From Parietaria judaica (Eukaryota > Streptophyta > Magnoliopsida > Rosales > Urticaceae): 64,000 nucleotides of DNA. The translations under genes and the position numbers were made by a program. The notes beneath the pieces are model-generated. The model did no database searches. It was not told the origin of the DNA and saw only the letters and a program-made list of their open reading frames with translations. The stretch covers positions 46,803,732 through 46,867,731 of the forward strand of contig OX940862.1 in assembly GCA_954871525.1 (NCBI GenBank). The letters are read 5' to 3'. How positions within the stretch are numbered: position 1 is the first letter of the stretch; each line of letters starts with the position of its first letter. Shown here piece by piece: positions 1 to 10,476 of the stretch.

Positions 1-110
1 GAATGAGTTTCCGTTTGAATTAAATGAAGCTCCTATTTATAGGAAGGACAAGGGGCCTAGAGGCAACTAGAAATTACTTTGGTGACCCTTTGGCAATTAA
101 AATATTGTTT
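1..110 (-). repeat. LTR-like fragment cut by the left edge
   Basis: A near-palindromic TATA block (TCCTATAAATAGGA on the minus strand, about 30-43) is followed on the plus strand by sequence resembling 30541-30640, where the same block lies inside an LTR-like sequence on the minus strand. I infer the promoter part of a minus-strand LTR whose transcribed part is off the window. No ORF is visible. Confidence 0.4.
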
Positions 111-960
111 TACGTCCTTTTACCCTCATAGGGTGCTTCGGGCGTCCGAATGCGTCCTTGGTCGTCAATATGTATTTTGAGCGCCCCTAAGAGTTTAACA
201 ACATCCACGGGCATCAAACGAATGTTGTTTGGCATCCGCAAGCATCAACGGAGCTCACAGGGACCTATGGGTAATTAAGCTCTTTTACTGCCTGGATGCC
301 AATAGGCTGCATCGGGCGTCTGAATGCGTCCCCTATCGTCTCTATGCGCTCTGGGCGGTCCCAATCGCTTAACAACTTCCACGGGCATCAACTGGGTGTC
401 GTTTGGCATCAGCGGGCATCCACATAGCTCACATGGACCTATGTATAATTAAGCTCTTTTGGAGGGTGGATGCCAATATGCTGCCTCGAGCGTGCGAATG
501 TGTCATTGCTTGTCTCTATGTATTCCAGGCGTCCCCAAAAGCTTAATGGCATCCACGGGCATCAAGTGGGTGCTGTATGGCATTCGCGGGCAATCACGGA
601 GCTCACAGGGACCTATGTGTAATTAAGCCCTTTAGAGCCTAGATACCCATAGGTTGCCATGGGCATCCGAATGCTTCCCTGGTCGTCTCTATGTGTTCAG
701 GGCGCCCCTAAAAGCGTAACGATATCAATGGTGTTGTTTGGCATCCGCGGGCATCTAGGGAGCTAAAAGGGACCTATGTGTAATGAAGCCCTTTTAGATC
801 CTGGATTCTCATAAGTTGCCTCGACCGTCAAAATACGTCAGTGATTGTCTCTAGGTGTTTCAGACACCCCAAAAGCTTGGCGACATTCACAGGCATCAAC
901 CGTGTGTCAGCTGGCATGGCATCGGCGGGCATCCACTGAGCTCAGGTAAGCCCATATACA
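111..960. repeat. Tandem array, ~175-bp unit, about 5 copies
   Basis: A block reading about GGACCTATGTGTAATTAAGC recurs near 261, 435, 609, 769 and 947, spaced 160-178 bp. Between these lie diverged copies of a GC-rich unit rich in 'GGGCGTCCGAATGCGTC' and 'CCACGGGCATCAA'. It follows an LTR-like promoter fragment, so it may be a U3-type array inside a retrotransposon LTR rather than a free satellite. No coding potential is convincing. Confidence 0.7.
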
Positions 961-1462
961 ATTATCGACTTTTAAATTAATTTTTTTTATGCTCGTGGAT
1001 GTTTTTTCTTTCGTTCTTGATATGTTTTCTTGTTGCACTACTGTATGCTTTTTTTGCAGTCGCCAGATCTGTCGGTTTGACAAATAGACCCCTGAGATGA
1101 GACATGTTTTTTGGATGGGGCCTTTACTTTTTACATTGTGTGCATGATTTTATTTTCGGTAATATAATTTTATCTACAATTTTTTTGTCCTTTACATTTA
1201 GAAGGATATTCTTTCAATAATTTATTAAACATTTGCAATATATGATGTAAGTTTAAGAAAATTCAAAAGTTTTCAACTAAATTTTACATATGATATTTCT
1301 CGTCAGTGTGCCAACGGTGCAATTCCACTAATTTCTTTATTGTCTCTGTTAAGTGTAGAAGTCCACTAATTATCCATAAAATATGTGAAAAATGAAACCA
1401 TGAAAACAACATAATGTATCGTTCACTATAATACAGAGGTAAGCACACTACAGAGGGGAAAG
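961..1462. other. Intergenic, no feature seen
   Basis: AT-rich sequence downstream of TSPO (which is on the minus strand). It should contain the TSPO 3' UTR and polyadenylation signals, but I could not fix a site. No ORF or repeat is recognised. Confidence 0.4.
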
Positions 1463-2011
1463 TTAGATATAGAAGAGGATGAGATTGACGAGACACAGAA
1501 AAGCCGTCCAAGCCAAGCACGGCATAACTACTCGCCCCGCCAAACAGTTGATCTCCCTGAAATACTGGTAGCACCCGACTGCGGAACCGACCATACCCAC
1601 ACACACCGCCAGTCCAAGCCGCACTGCCCCAGACCCTAACACGAGCGGGTCCCACGCCGCGCGCAGCCCTAGCTGGGCCACGTAGAAGTACAGAGCCCAA
1701 GGGCTGGCGTGGAAGCCGCCCTCGGCCCACACCAGCCACGCCGCCAGGCCCATCAAAAACGCCGACGCCGATGACGTCACCCGCAAAGCCCACAGCGGCG
1801 GGAACCAAAACGGCGTCACTTTTGGGTACTTGTTAGCGGACATCAATACGGCCGAGGGGCCCACCGAGACGGCGATCGATACGGCAAGGGAGAAGAGTCC
1901 TCGTTTGGTGATCCTCCTCTCTCGCCGTGGAGGGTGTTTTCCAGCGACGTCCACGTCATGACCCGCGAGTTTTTCGCCGGTGGTTCTCTGCTTGAGGGTC
2001 TGGGAATCCAT
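1463..2011 (-). CDS. TSPO: TSPO: plant TspO/MBR-family outer membrane tryptophan-rich sensory protein homolog
   Basis: Single-exon ORF of 182 aa. The family comprises five-helix membrane proteins that bind porphyrins and other hydrophobic ligands; plant members sit in the endoplasmic reticulum/Golgi and are stress- and ABA-induced (family knowledge). Residues 1-36 form a basic, hydrophilic N-terminal extension typical of plant members. Five hydrophobic segments follow. Visible family motifs are FWFPPLWALR near residue 70, GLAAWLVWAEGGFH in the middle, AWDPLVLG in the fourth helix region, and AGRVVMPCLAWTAFLCLVN near the C terminus, matching the family's 'PYLAW..F....N' ending. Length fits plant TSPOs, which are also intronless. 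The chosen Met (codon 2009-2011) opens MDSQ, as in the Arabidopsis protein I recall. The CDS is GC-rich against AT-rich surroundings. No lesion is seen. Confidence 0.93.
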   Translation of the reverse strand: MDSQTLKQRTTGEKLAGHDVDVAGKHPPRRERRITKRGLFSLAVSIAVSVGPSAVLMSANKYPKVTPFWFPPLWALRVTSSASAFLMGLAAWLVWAEGGFHASPWALYFYVAQLGLRAAWDPLVLGSGAVRLGLAVCVGMVGSAVGCYQYFREINCLAGRVVMPCLAWTAFLCLVNLILFYI

Positions 2012-2050
2012 TAGAGAGGTCTGATCTGAAGTGGGTGTTACGGTGAAACT

Positions 2051-2250
2051 CTGTTAAATAGAGGAGAGGTGACGAATGTGTTTGGGTGGCGAGAAAGTTG
2101 GAGTCGACGCGTGGAGGAAGAAGGCCGACACGTGGTGAATGGATGTTGATCTAAGCTTTGCTGAACTCAACTTTCTTTTGGATTTACTAACCAGGTGATA
2201 ACTCAAACTGGCTTTTGCAGCGTGTTCCCGCCACAACACGTGGCACGATC
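2051..2250 (-). promoter_or_regulatory. TSPO promoter with ABRE and CE3-like boxes
   Basis: A TATA-like box (TATTTAA on the minus strand, 2054-2060) lies about 45 bp upstream of the TSPO start. Further upstream are ACGCGTGG (2107-2114, close to coupling element CE3), ACACGTGG (2128-2135) and ACACGTGGC (2236-2244), the last a perfect ABRE core. Clustered ABRE and CE3 boxes are the known ABA-response arrangement, and fit the ABA and seed/stress induction reported for Arabidopsis TSPO. Regulation here is inferred. Confidence 0.65.
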
Positions 2251-2400
2251 TTGGACTGTTTTCCAATATTTTTATGTATATACTTTTGCGGTGTCTATGT
2301 ACAAAACTTTATTTTATTTTAATAAAATATAATAAAAATAATTATTACGGGCAGAAATATTTAAGTATTTTAAAAATAGATTAGTATGAAGTTAATTTAT
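2251..2400. other. AT-rich spacer, nothing seen
   Basis: Short AT-rich gap between the TSPO promoter and the left inverted end of the MULE-like element. No motif is recognised. Confidence 0.4.
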
Positions 2401-2453
2401 TTTTCGACAATTAATGTACTTAATGTTTATTTTCGATACATTTTTATTTATTC

Positions 2454-2700
2454 GGTCACTTGATCGTCAACCAGTGCCACGTGACCATATTATCCCTTTC
2501 CAATCGCCCTACCACATAAATCTGATTCCACCAATCACGACTTGTCATGTGTCAAGAGGCATTAGATTTTCATCTATTTGGTCACTTGAGTCAACAAGTG
2601 CCACATGGTCATATTATCCCTCTCTTATTGCGCTGCCACATGGCTCTTGTTCCACCATTCGTGACTTGTCACGTGTTAAGAGACATTGCAAAAACTTCTA
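2454..2700 (+). repeat. 126-bp direct repeat (2 copies) in left arm
   Basis: Two copies start with GGTCACTTGA at 2454 and 2580. Each contains a CACGTG or CACATG box, 'CATATTATCCCT', and a closing 'GACTTGTCA.GTGT.AAGAG'. They are part of the inverted end of the MULE-like element. Confidence 0.7.
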
Positions 2701-2706
2701 GTTTAG

Positions 2707-2765
2707 GTGAAAATCGAACACACACCCCCAATGAAAAGGATAACACTCGATCCCTTAAACCATAA
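2707..2765 (-). other. tRNA-like A/B-box sequence in left arm
   Basis: On the minus strand, 'GGGATCGAGTG' is followed about 25 bp later by 'GTGTGTTCGATTTTCAC', which resembles a pol III A box and B box (consensus GGTTCGANNCC). The counterpart on the plus strand of the right arm is at 7891-7950. No cloverleaf can be folded with confidence, so this is not called a tRNA gene. Confidence 0.35.
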
Positions 2766-2939
2766 TAATTTCTTGTCATATTTATATATATATATATATA
2801 TAAAATAATATGTACATAAATTGTACATGTATAAAATTAAAATGTAACAATAATTAATTAGATTTAAAAGAGATTTTTTTTATAAACATGTAGCAATATA
2901 TAAAGTGAATGAAATAAAACTGTATTATTTATATATATT

Positions 2940-3472
2940 TGTTAAGGTCGGATTTGGTCAAATCCATCCTCAACTCTACACTTGTCGTTTTATCATTAAA
3001 ACGATAGGAATAGAGGCAAGATACAAGATGACTTTCAGCCCACGATGGAACAACCAACAAAGGCCCAGTTCGCAGAAAAAGCCCAAAGAGAAAAACCTCT
3101 ATTAACCCTAAGCCTATAAATACAAAATGAAACCTCATTGAGGGGGGGTCAGCCGCAAGAAGCTAGCAAAGAGAAAAGAAAGAAGAGAGGAAGGAGAAGA
3201 GAATCCACCAAACCCCACTAAATCCATTGAACTACGTGATGACCTGATCCCGGTTTGACGGGTACGTAGGCAGCCCCGCCGAAGGCGGCGGGGTGCGGCA
3301 TCAAATCATATTTTATATTATTATTATTCCTTCGAGTGTCCAAGCTATCAAACGGGAAAGACCGATCCCCTCTGTAATCATAATCAATCAAAGATACCCC
3401 TTCATTCGTGTTATTTGTGTGTTTGTGTTGTGTATTTTTGTGACTGTAAGGCGGTGCGAATCGCCCTCTACA
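2940..3472 (+). repeat. 5' LTR of LARD
   Basis: 533 bp, TG...CA. It contains 'CCTATAAATAC' near 3111-3121 as the likely TATA region, and a GC-rich 'CCCCGCCGAAGGCGGCGGGG' hairpin near 3273-3292. Confidence 0.9.
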
Positions 3473-3475
3473 GTT

Positions 3476-3493
3476 TGGCGCCCACCATGGGGC
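3476..3493 (+). other. Primer-binding site of LARD
   Basis: TGGCGCCCACCATGGGGC lies four bases inside the 5' LTR. It has the TGGCGCC start shared by many plant gypsy elements; I do not assign the tRNA. Confidence 0.65.
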
Positions 3494-3739
3494 TTAGTTT
3501 TTTTCTAACTCGCAGCTAGGAACTAGAAGAGATGACGACCAACGGCGACAACGTCAACACCGAGCGCTCATCTCGTCTATACGTTTGATAAATAAAACTG
3601 TATTCTTTCTTGGCTTTCTTACAGGCCTTGCCGTGAGCCTCGATTCGACGGGTCACTCGCCCCTACCGGACGCTAGGTGAGAAAGTTACAGACGTCGGAA
3701 GTTTCATCACCGAATAACAGCTCGATGGCATGCTCGCTG

Positions 3740-4960
3740 CGTGGGAGGAGAGCTGCTTCCCCGCAGGAGGAGGATAGCTTGCCCTGCGAGGAGGGCTTCC
3801 CGACGAGAGAAGCCGATGTCGAGCGCGATGACCCCTGCCTCCCCAGTGGCAGGTCGGCAGCTTGCGACGAGTCCACATTCGACGAGGACGAGCGAGGCCG
3901 ACGACGTCGAGCGCGACGACACCTGCCTCCCCAGGACAGGTCAGCAGCTTCCGACAAGCCGAGATTCGGCGAGGACGACGGAGGCCGACGACGTCGAGCG
4001 CGACAACACCTGATTCCCCAGAGGCAGGTCAGCAGCTTGCGAGGAGCCTACATTCAAGGATGACGGAGGCCGACGACGTCGACCGCGACGACACCTGCTT
4101 CCCCAGCGGCAGGTCAGCAGCTTGCGACGAGCCGAGATTCGGAGAGGTGGACGACGTCGAGCGCGACAACACCTGATTCCCCAGTCGCAGGTCAGCAGCT
4201 TGCGAGAAGCCGAGATTGTACGACGAGCGAGGCCGACGACGTCGAGCGCGACGACACCTGCTTCCCCAGTGGCAGGTCCGCAACTTGCGACGAACCGAGA
4301 TTCGGCGAGGACGACCGAGGCCGACGACGTCGGGCGCGACAACACCTGCTTCCCAGTGGTAGGTCAGCAGCTTGCAAGGAGCCGAGAATCGACGAGAACG
4401 ACCGAGGCCGACGACGTCGAGCGCGACGACACCTGATTCCCCAGTGGCAGCTCAGCAGCTTGCGAGGAGCCGAGATTCGACGACGAGCGAGGCCGACGAC
4501 GTCGAGCGCGGCGACACCTGCTTCCCAAGTGGCAGGTCAGCAGCTTGCGACGAGCCGAGATTCGACGACGAACCAGGTCGACGATGCCGAATGCGAGGAC
4601 CCCTGGCAGATCAGCAGCTTCCGTGGCCGACGACGTCGAGCGCTACGACACCTGATTCCCCAGCGGCAGCTCAGCAGTTTGCGAGGAGTCGAGATTCGAC
4701 GACGAGCGAGGCCGACGACGTCGAGCGCGACGACACCTGCTTCCTAAGCGGCAGGTCAGCAGCTTGCGGCGACCCGAGATTCGACGACGAGCCAGGCCGA
4801 CGATGCCGACTGCGAGGACCCCTGCCTCCCCAGCGGAAGATCAGCAGCTTCCGGCAAGCCAAGATTCAAAGACGAGCGGGTGACCTTCAGCGCGGGGAAA
4901 CCTGCTTCCCCGTTGCAGGAGAGCAGCTTCCACGGTGAGCTAAAACTCGACAACCCAGGC
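3740..4960 (+). repeat. GC-rich tandem array, ~80-95-bp unit
   Basis: At least ten imperfect copies, each with a 'GACGACGTCGAGCGCGAC' core, then 'CCCCAGNGGCAGGTCAGCAGCTTGCGA' and 'GAGATTCGACGA'. Overlapping ORFs are open in several frames on both strands because the repeat lacks stops; unit lengths are not multiples of three, so I do not accept any as a gene. Confidence 0.8.
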
Positions 4961-5094
4961 TTCCCGACGGGGACGGTGAACGAGGAGGTGCTCGCCGCCT
5001 ACTACGGGAGCTGCTTGTGCCCAATAGCGATGAGGTTCTCGCCGCCTACTACAAGAGCTACTTTCGTCCAATGCGACGAGCTACTCGCTGGCCA

Positions 5095-5315
5095 ACAGGA
5101 GAGCAGCTTCTACGTAGGAGGAGACCTGCTTCCCGCTAGCACGCGAACTTTGCCCTACATGGAACTGGCCACTAGTTCGATTACGACTACGGATGCGATG
5201 AGCTACTCGCCAGGCGACAGGAGAGCAGCTTCTACGTAGGAGGAGACCTGCTTCCCTCTAGCACGCGAACTCCGCGCTACATAGAACTGGCCACTGGTTC
5301 GATTATGACTTGCTC
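5095..5315 (+). repeat. ~123-bp direct repeat (2 copies) in LARD
   Basis: Two near-identical copies start with GGAGAGCAGCTTCTACGTAG (about 5098 and 5218) and end in 'GAACTGGCCACT.GTTCGATTA'. Internal duplication within the non-coding core of the LARD. Confidence 0.75.
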
Positions 5316-5775
5316 ACATTTCAGGTAGGAGGATACAGGGGCATGCGCAGGAGGCTCGAGGAGACGAGGAAAACTTGACGATACGAGGAAAGCATTGTAA
5401 GGCAAGAAAGGGCTTCGCAGGACCGAGAAGCTCAGAGACGACCAATGAAACCCAAATGCGATGAGATGGTCAATGCATCCAACCAAACGACGACCAATAA
5501 CAACATGCACATGCGTTTTTCGTTCCTTACCAGGTAACTTCCATCAACAAGAAAAATGTTAATTTTACGGCGAAAGTGCCAAGATAAAGAAAAATATTAC
5601 GGCGAAAGGTGCCGAGGAAAAAAAAAAAAAAAAAGGGAGAGAGCCTCTAGTTATCGCCGCGATGAGCCCGGAATACCGACACGCTCATCACTGCACTCCC
5701 GAGTACGCCGCCGTGGCGGGTACGAGATTATCATCGGCCTCGTCACCGTGCACGACTCGATGAAGAAATGAAAAA

Positions 5776-6190
5776 AAAAGGGCCTCGACGAAAGTTTCGA
5801 CGGCACCAAGAAATGAAAAAAAGGCCTCGGCGAAAGTTTCGACGGCACCAAGAAATGAATAAAAGGGCCTCGGCGAAAGTTTCGACGGCACCAAGAAATG
5901 AAAAAAGGGCCTCGACGAAAGTTTCGACGGCACCAAGAAATGAAAAAAGGGCCTCGACGAAAGTTTCGACGGCACCAAGAAATGAAAAAAAAGGGCCTCG
6001 GCGAAAGTTTCGACGGCACCAAGAAATGAAAAAAGGGCCTCGACGAAAGTTTCGACGGCACCAAAAAAAAAGGGCCTCGACGAAAGTTTCGACGGCACCA
6101 AGAAACGAAAAAAAGGCCTCGACAAAAGTTTCGAAGGCACCAAGAAATGAAGAAAGGGCCTCGATGAAAGTATTGACGACACCATAAAAA
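5776..6190 (+). repeat. ~42-bp tandem array, 10 copies, with internal dyad
   Basis: GGCCTCG(A/G)CGAAAG repeats at 5781, 5823, 5866, 5908, 5950, 5994, 6036, 6073, 6115 and 6156. Each unit has an A-rich 'AAGAAATGAAAAAA' spacer and the dyad CGACGAAAGTTTCGACG. ORFs run through in more than one frame on both strands, so coding is not supported. The last two copies are more diverged. Confidence 0.9.
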
Positions 6191-7053
6191 GAAAAAAAGA
6201 AAGAAAGAAAAAAATTATAGCGATGAGATCAAGTTTTTGTTTCTTTTTGTTCTTTACATATGTACATATTTCATATCTACTTACGATCAAGACAAAAGAA
6301 TTCTCAGCTGAAAATGCAGGACAAAGAGAAAGAATTAGGTAAAAGCGAGGAAAGGATCGCCGTGCTCATGACGTCGGTGTCATCATCGACAAAGGAGTTT
6401 TTCTCTCTAACGAGTATCGTTGATATAACGAGCTCGCCATCGCAGAGAAACTGGCCGACGAGACAAGCTCGCACTAAAAGGAGGACGCTTCCTCCGATGA
6501 TGCAGGGATCGAGGAGTCAAATACCGCATCGATAAGCGCTACAGTCCTCAACCAAGAAGCCATCCACCACATAGAGTCAAGTTCACACTATGGAGCGTTC
6601 ACACGGCTTCCTTAAAACCATAATCTCCATCGAAGTCGACAAGTTCGTCGCAACAACGCTCGACAAACTCATTGGATATCACGAGGGCCGAGTTCATAGC
6701 GAGGACCTTCGGAGAAAATGGTATCGGTCCAAGTGATACTTCCGTTCCCTTCGGTCAAGGCATCCGTCGAGGCCTACCCCATTGAGTTCGTGAGAAGTCA
6801 AACACCGGCGAGACCATCGGCTACCCGAGGGAGTCGTCAACCCTCTCAACGCCGATATTGTAAAGTCAAAGCTCCTACTCGACGACTCCTAGCTACCTTA
6901 TCGCATACTACGGGAATTATTATCGGAGAGCACCGTCGGGCGACAAACTGGTCTATGATTCCTATCATTAGGAGCGATGATTCAGATCGGGAGTAATAAA
7001 GTTTTTCTCTACATTTTACCAAGTGCTCACACTTGATAAAATGGGGGACTAAC

Positions 7054-7582
7054 TGTTAAGGTCGGATTTGGTCAAATCCATCCTCAACTCTACACTTGTC
7101 GTTTTATCATTAAAATGATAGGAATAGAGGCAAGATACAAGAGGACTTTCAGCCCACGATGGAACAACCAACAAAAGCCCAGTTCGCAGAAAAAGCCCAA
7201 AGAGAAAAGCCTCTATTAACCCTAAGCCTATAAATACAAAATGAAACCTCATTGAGGGGGGTCAGCCGCAAGAAGCTAGCAAAGAGAAAAGAAAGAAGAG
7301 AGGAAGGAGAAGAGAATCCACCAAACCCCACTAAACCCATTGAACTACGTGATGACCTGATCCCGGTTCGACGGGTACGTAGGCAGCCCCGCCGAAGGCG
7401 GCGGGGTGCGGCATCAAATCATATTTTATATTATTATTCCTTCGAGTGTCCAAGCTATCAAACGGGAAAGACCGATCCCCTCTGTAATCATAATCAATCA
7501 AAGATACCCCTTCATTCGTGTTATTTGTGCGTTTGTGTTGTGTATTTTTGTGACTGTAAGGCGGTGCGAATCGCCCTCTACA
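7054..7582 (+). repeat. 3' LTR of LARD
   Basis: 529 bp, preceded by the polypurine tract at 7039-7053 and followed by target duplication ATATT. Nearly identical to the 5' LTR. Confidence 0.9.
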
Positions 7583-7890
7583 ATATTCATATAAATAATG
7601 TAATTTAATTAAATGTAGTAAAATTATTTTTAAAAAAAATTTAGTTTATTTCATTCACTTTATATGTACATAAAACTTTGTAGATATAAAGTTGCATGTA
7701 CATATAAAGTGAAAAAGAATACAATTTTATTTCATTCGCTTTATATTTTTTTACATATACAAAGAAAACCCCTTTAAATCTAACTGAATGTTACATTTTA
7801 CATATCAAACATGTTATATTTTATACATGTATGTACATGTTGTTTATATAAATATTTGTGTGTACCATTACATGACAAGAAAAGACAATA

Positions 7891-7950
7891 TATCAAGTGG
7901 TTGAGTGTATGGCTATAAGGTAGAGGGCGTGCGTTCGATTCTTACCCAAC
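7891..7950 (+). other. tRNA-like A/B-box sequence in right arm
   Basis: 'TATCAAGTGGTTGAGTG' followed by 'GTGCGTTCGATTCTTACC' resembles pol III A and B boxes. It mirrors the block at 2707-2765 in the left arm. The anticodon arm is not recognisable. Confidence 0.35.
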
Positions 7951-7989
7951 CTAAATTTTTTCACAGTGTCACATGACACGTTTAGGTCG

Positions 7990-8080
7990 CGATTGTAGGA
8001 ATCAGTACCACGTGGGTGTTCAAGTTGAGCTATTGTAGGAATCAGTACCACGTGGGTGTTCAAGTTGAGCTGACCTGGAC
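7990..8080 (+). repeat. ~45-bp perfect direct repeat
   Basis: 'ATTGTAGGAATCAGTACCAC' plus 'GTGGGTGTTCAAGTTGAGC' occurs twice in tandem. Each copy contains a CCACGTGG box. It lies within the right arm of the MULE-like element. Confidence 0.85.
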
Positions 8081-8309
8081 GGTCAAGTGACAGAATGGAT
8101 GAAAAAATTTAACGAAAATAAATATTGGGTACATTAGATGTGGAAAATAAACATTTGATACATAATCTGCAGGGAATCAAACATTCGGTACATTAGCCAT
8201 AGTTTACCCTAAAAAATATGGTGATCAACGTTGTTGTTATGTGCATTTTTTGAGACATATAATCAATATTCAAATCCAATTAGTAAAAAATCAAAGCCCA
8301 CAGACGAAG

Positions 8310-10476
8310 TCCAATTTTTCTCTGGGGAATTATATTTATTAAATATAATTAATTATTTCAATCCAATGGTCTAGATTTAATCTTATCTAAGTCCAATGGA
8401 TATAATGAATTAGGGATTTAATTAAATAAGAAAGACTTGGTAAAATCAAAAACCAATCTTATCCTCTTATTATTAAATTCAATATATATATATATATATA
8501 TATTATGAAATTCAAATCTTAATTATCAAGATCGCACGGTTGAGATAAATCTTAAACCGATCTAATGGATCAGATTAATTCAGGATAAATCAAATACTCA
8601 AGAACTTAGTAAATCCTCTAATTCAATTATATCCGTATAATAAATTCGATAAATATATAATATATGTTATTAATAAATTACCAAACCGACGGTTAAGATT
8701 AAATCTTAAACCGATGCAACGGATACAATTAATTACACAAATTTGAAAGCCCTAGGCTTGGTCACCAAGCTATCAATTTCAAATTATATTTAGGCTTAAA
8801 ATCATTTATCTTCATCCAACGGTTGATATTAAATCATAACCAATCCAATAGATTATATTAACTTTTCGGGTTTTGCTCAAATAGGAAAATAGTTGGTACT
8901 TATGCCGCAAATATGAAAAGACCAAGTCTAATCATTCGAATGCAATATAGTTGCATATTCCATGGGCTGCATGGATTTATACACACACATATATATATAT
9001 ATATAGAAAATGAAATATATATTTTTTATTTATTAATATAAATTTATTAACTCATAAGTAATTATTAATAAGATATTAATTATTAAATCCAAATAATTAA
9101 ATTATGTTAATATCCTATGATCTCAATATCACACATGCATATGTCATAGTGCCACACCATCATTTAAATTCGTGACATGTGATTTAACTTTATAGTTTAC
9201 CGAAACAATCACAAACTTAGAAATACTCTAAATAAAAAACTATACGTCCAAACAACTCAGTTCCGAAAGAAAAGTTTCTTGGGATTTAATATCCAACAAC
9301 TTTTATGTTGAAATAAAATCCAAATTCTACTTTATTTTGTAAGTTAATTTTTGTTACCAAAATTTTGTACTTTTGCCACACTAATGATAAAACTATTTGA
9401 TGTCTGTCGCATACTTCAGTTTTATAAATCTTGCCAAATGTTTAAACATCTCAAAATTTTGCTATTACGCACGTTTTCATCTTTTATGAAGTTATCCTGG
9501 GGACCATGGACCCGTACCACTTAAGCTCCAACGAACTGCTAAGATGTTCGTCAAACCTCGGTGTAATTCCAGTATACACCCGATGATGCACTCTTCAGTG
9601 ATACAATATACATTATTCCCTTTATTATAGCAGGGTGTCCATTGATACAATCAAATTCGGGTTAATAATCTTTCACTATTTGTTCTACACATGAGCAGGC
9701 AGTTTTTACCGTTTTGCCCCTCATTGCATTTTCATCCTCGACTCAGACAGTAATATCATGAGTAACCGACTTATGGTTTCGATTATTAAGTTGAGCATGG
9801 GTACCTCTCACTTCTCACCACCGATAATCAAGGGAATCATTATGACTCTGAAGAGATTTGTGTCATGCCCATGTTTATGACCAAGCTACCCTTACTGCTG
9901 ACTATCATGTTCCCAAAAAAATAGTGTTGGGAAGAACGGTAATATCTTGTGTTATTTAACGGTTAAATCAAAGAACAATGAAGACAGCAACTCAGACTCA
10001 AGATAGCTTAGGACTGAGATCGAATATCCATTTGATCATCTACTAGTGACTGAACTCCAAGTTATCAGTGACGGTCTTATGTAATAACTTTCGGAGTTTA
10101 AGTCAGGTACAGTCTTGTATGAAGACACTTCATACTTAATGCACTTCTAGTGAGCGTGACACACAGAGAATCCAGAATAGGATTGTCATTTAATCACATT
10201 AATGGCCTTATACGATTAAGGGGCTCCCACCCAATTAATCAGGTCAAGGACATTTTAAGTTCATTTATTATGATTAATAATTCTTTCTCACATTGACTCT
10301 ATTGTGATAATAATAACATAATGCATCCTTTATGAACTAAGGAACATACATTCTATTTTACTCTACCAGAAACTATAATAAGATTAACATAATAAGCACC
10401 ATCTTTTATTCAACGACTTTTCATAATATTTTATAAATGGATAAAACTCGGATTGTTTAAGGACACATGTACAACA
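8310..10476 (-). repeat. 3' LTR of long-LTR Copia (truncated)
   Basis: Aligns from about 8340 ('TCCAATGGTCTAGATTTAAT') to ACAACA at 10476 with the copy at 15508-17594. The first ~650 bp of the right copy (14852 to about 15490) has no counterpart here. 8210-8310 is unassigned. Confidence 0.8.

Larger units (their letters stand above)
2940..7582 (+). mobile_element. Non-autonomous gypsy-type LTR retrotransposon (LARD)
   Basis: Complete element: LTRs at 2940-3472 and 7054-7582, both TGTTAAGG...CTCTACA, flanked by a 5-bp target duplication ATATT (2935-2939 and 7583-7587). The primer-binding site follows the 5' LTR (TGGCGCCCACCATGGGGC, 3476-3493), and a polypurine tract AAAATGGGGGACTAAC precedes the 3' LTR. 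These two signals resemble plant Tat-lineage gypsy elements. By eye the LTRs differ at about seven substitutions and two small indels, so insertion was recent. The 3.6-kb interior has no gag or pol domain; it holds two tandem arrays. It must have moved with proteins supplied in trans. Confidence 0.9.
2401..8209. mobile_element. MULE-like element with long inverted ends, split by a LARD
   Basis: The arms at about 2410-2934 and 7588-8209 are inverted copies of each other. For example, the left 'TTAATGTTTATTTTCG' and 'GGTCACTTGATCGTC' are mirrored in the right arm around 8080-8130. The right arm ends in TTTACCC, so read inward it begins GGGTAAACTATGG, a Mutator-like terminus; the outermost left end is decayed. 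The core is replaced by the retrotransposon at 2940-7582, which leaves no room for a transposase. Both arms carry internal tandem repeats and a tRNA-like block. Confidence 0.6.

Noticed and set aside
1284..1808. 174-aa minus-strand ORF overlapping TSPO
   Set aside because: An alternative frame of the same strand over the TSPO gene with no motif; TSPO homology is decisive.
3673..4938. Multiple long open frames on both strands in the LARD
   Set aside because: They follow stop-poor tandem repeats, overlap each other in several frames, and unit lengths are not multiples of three.
5651..6290. Repeat proteins of 137-200 aa around 5.7-6.3 kb
   Set aside because: Both strands and several frames translate the same 42-bp array; low complexity only.
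7891..7950. Functional tRNA gene
   Set aside because: No acceptor stem or anticodon arm can be paired; only box-like motifs remain.
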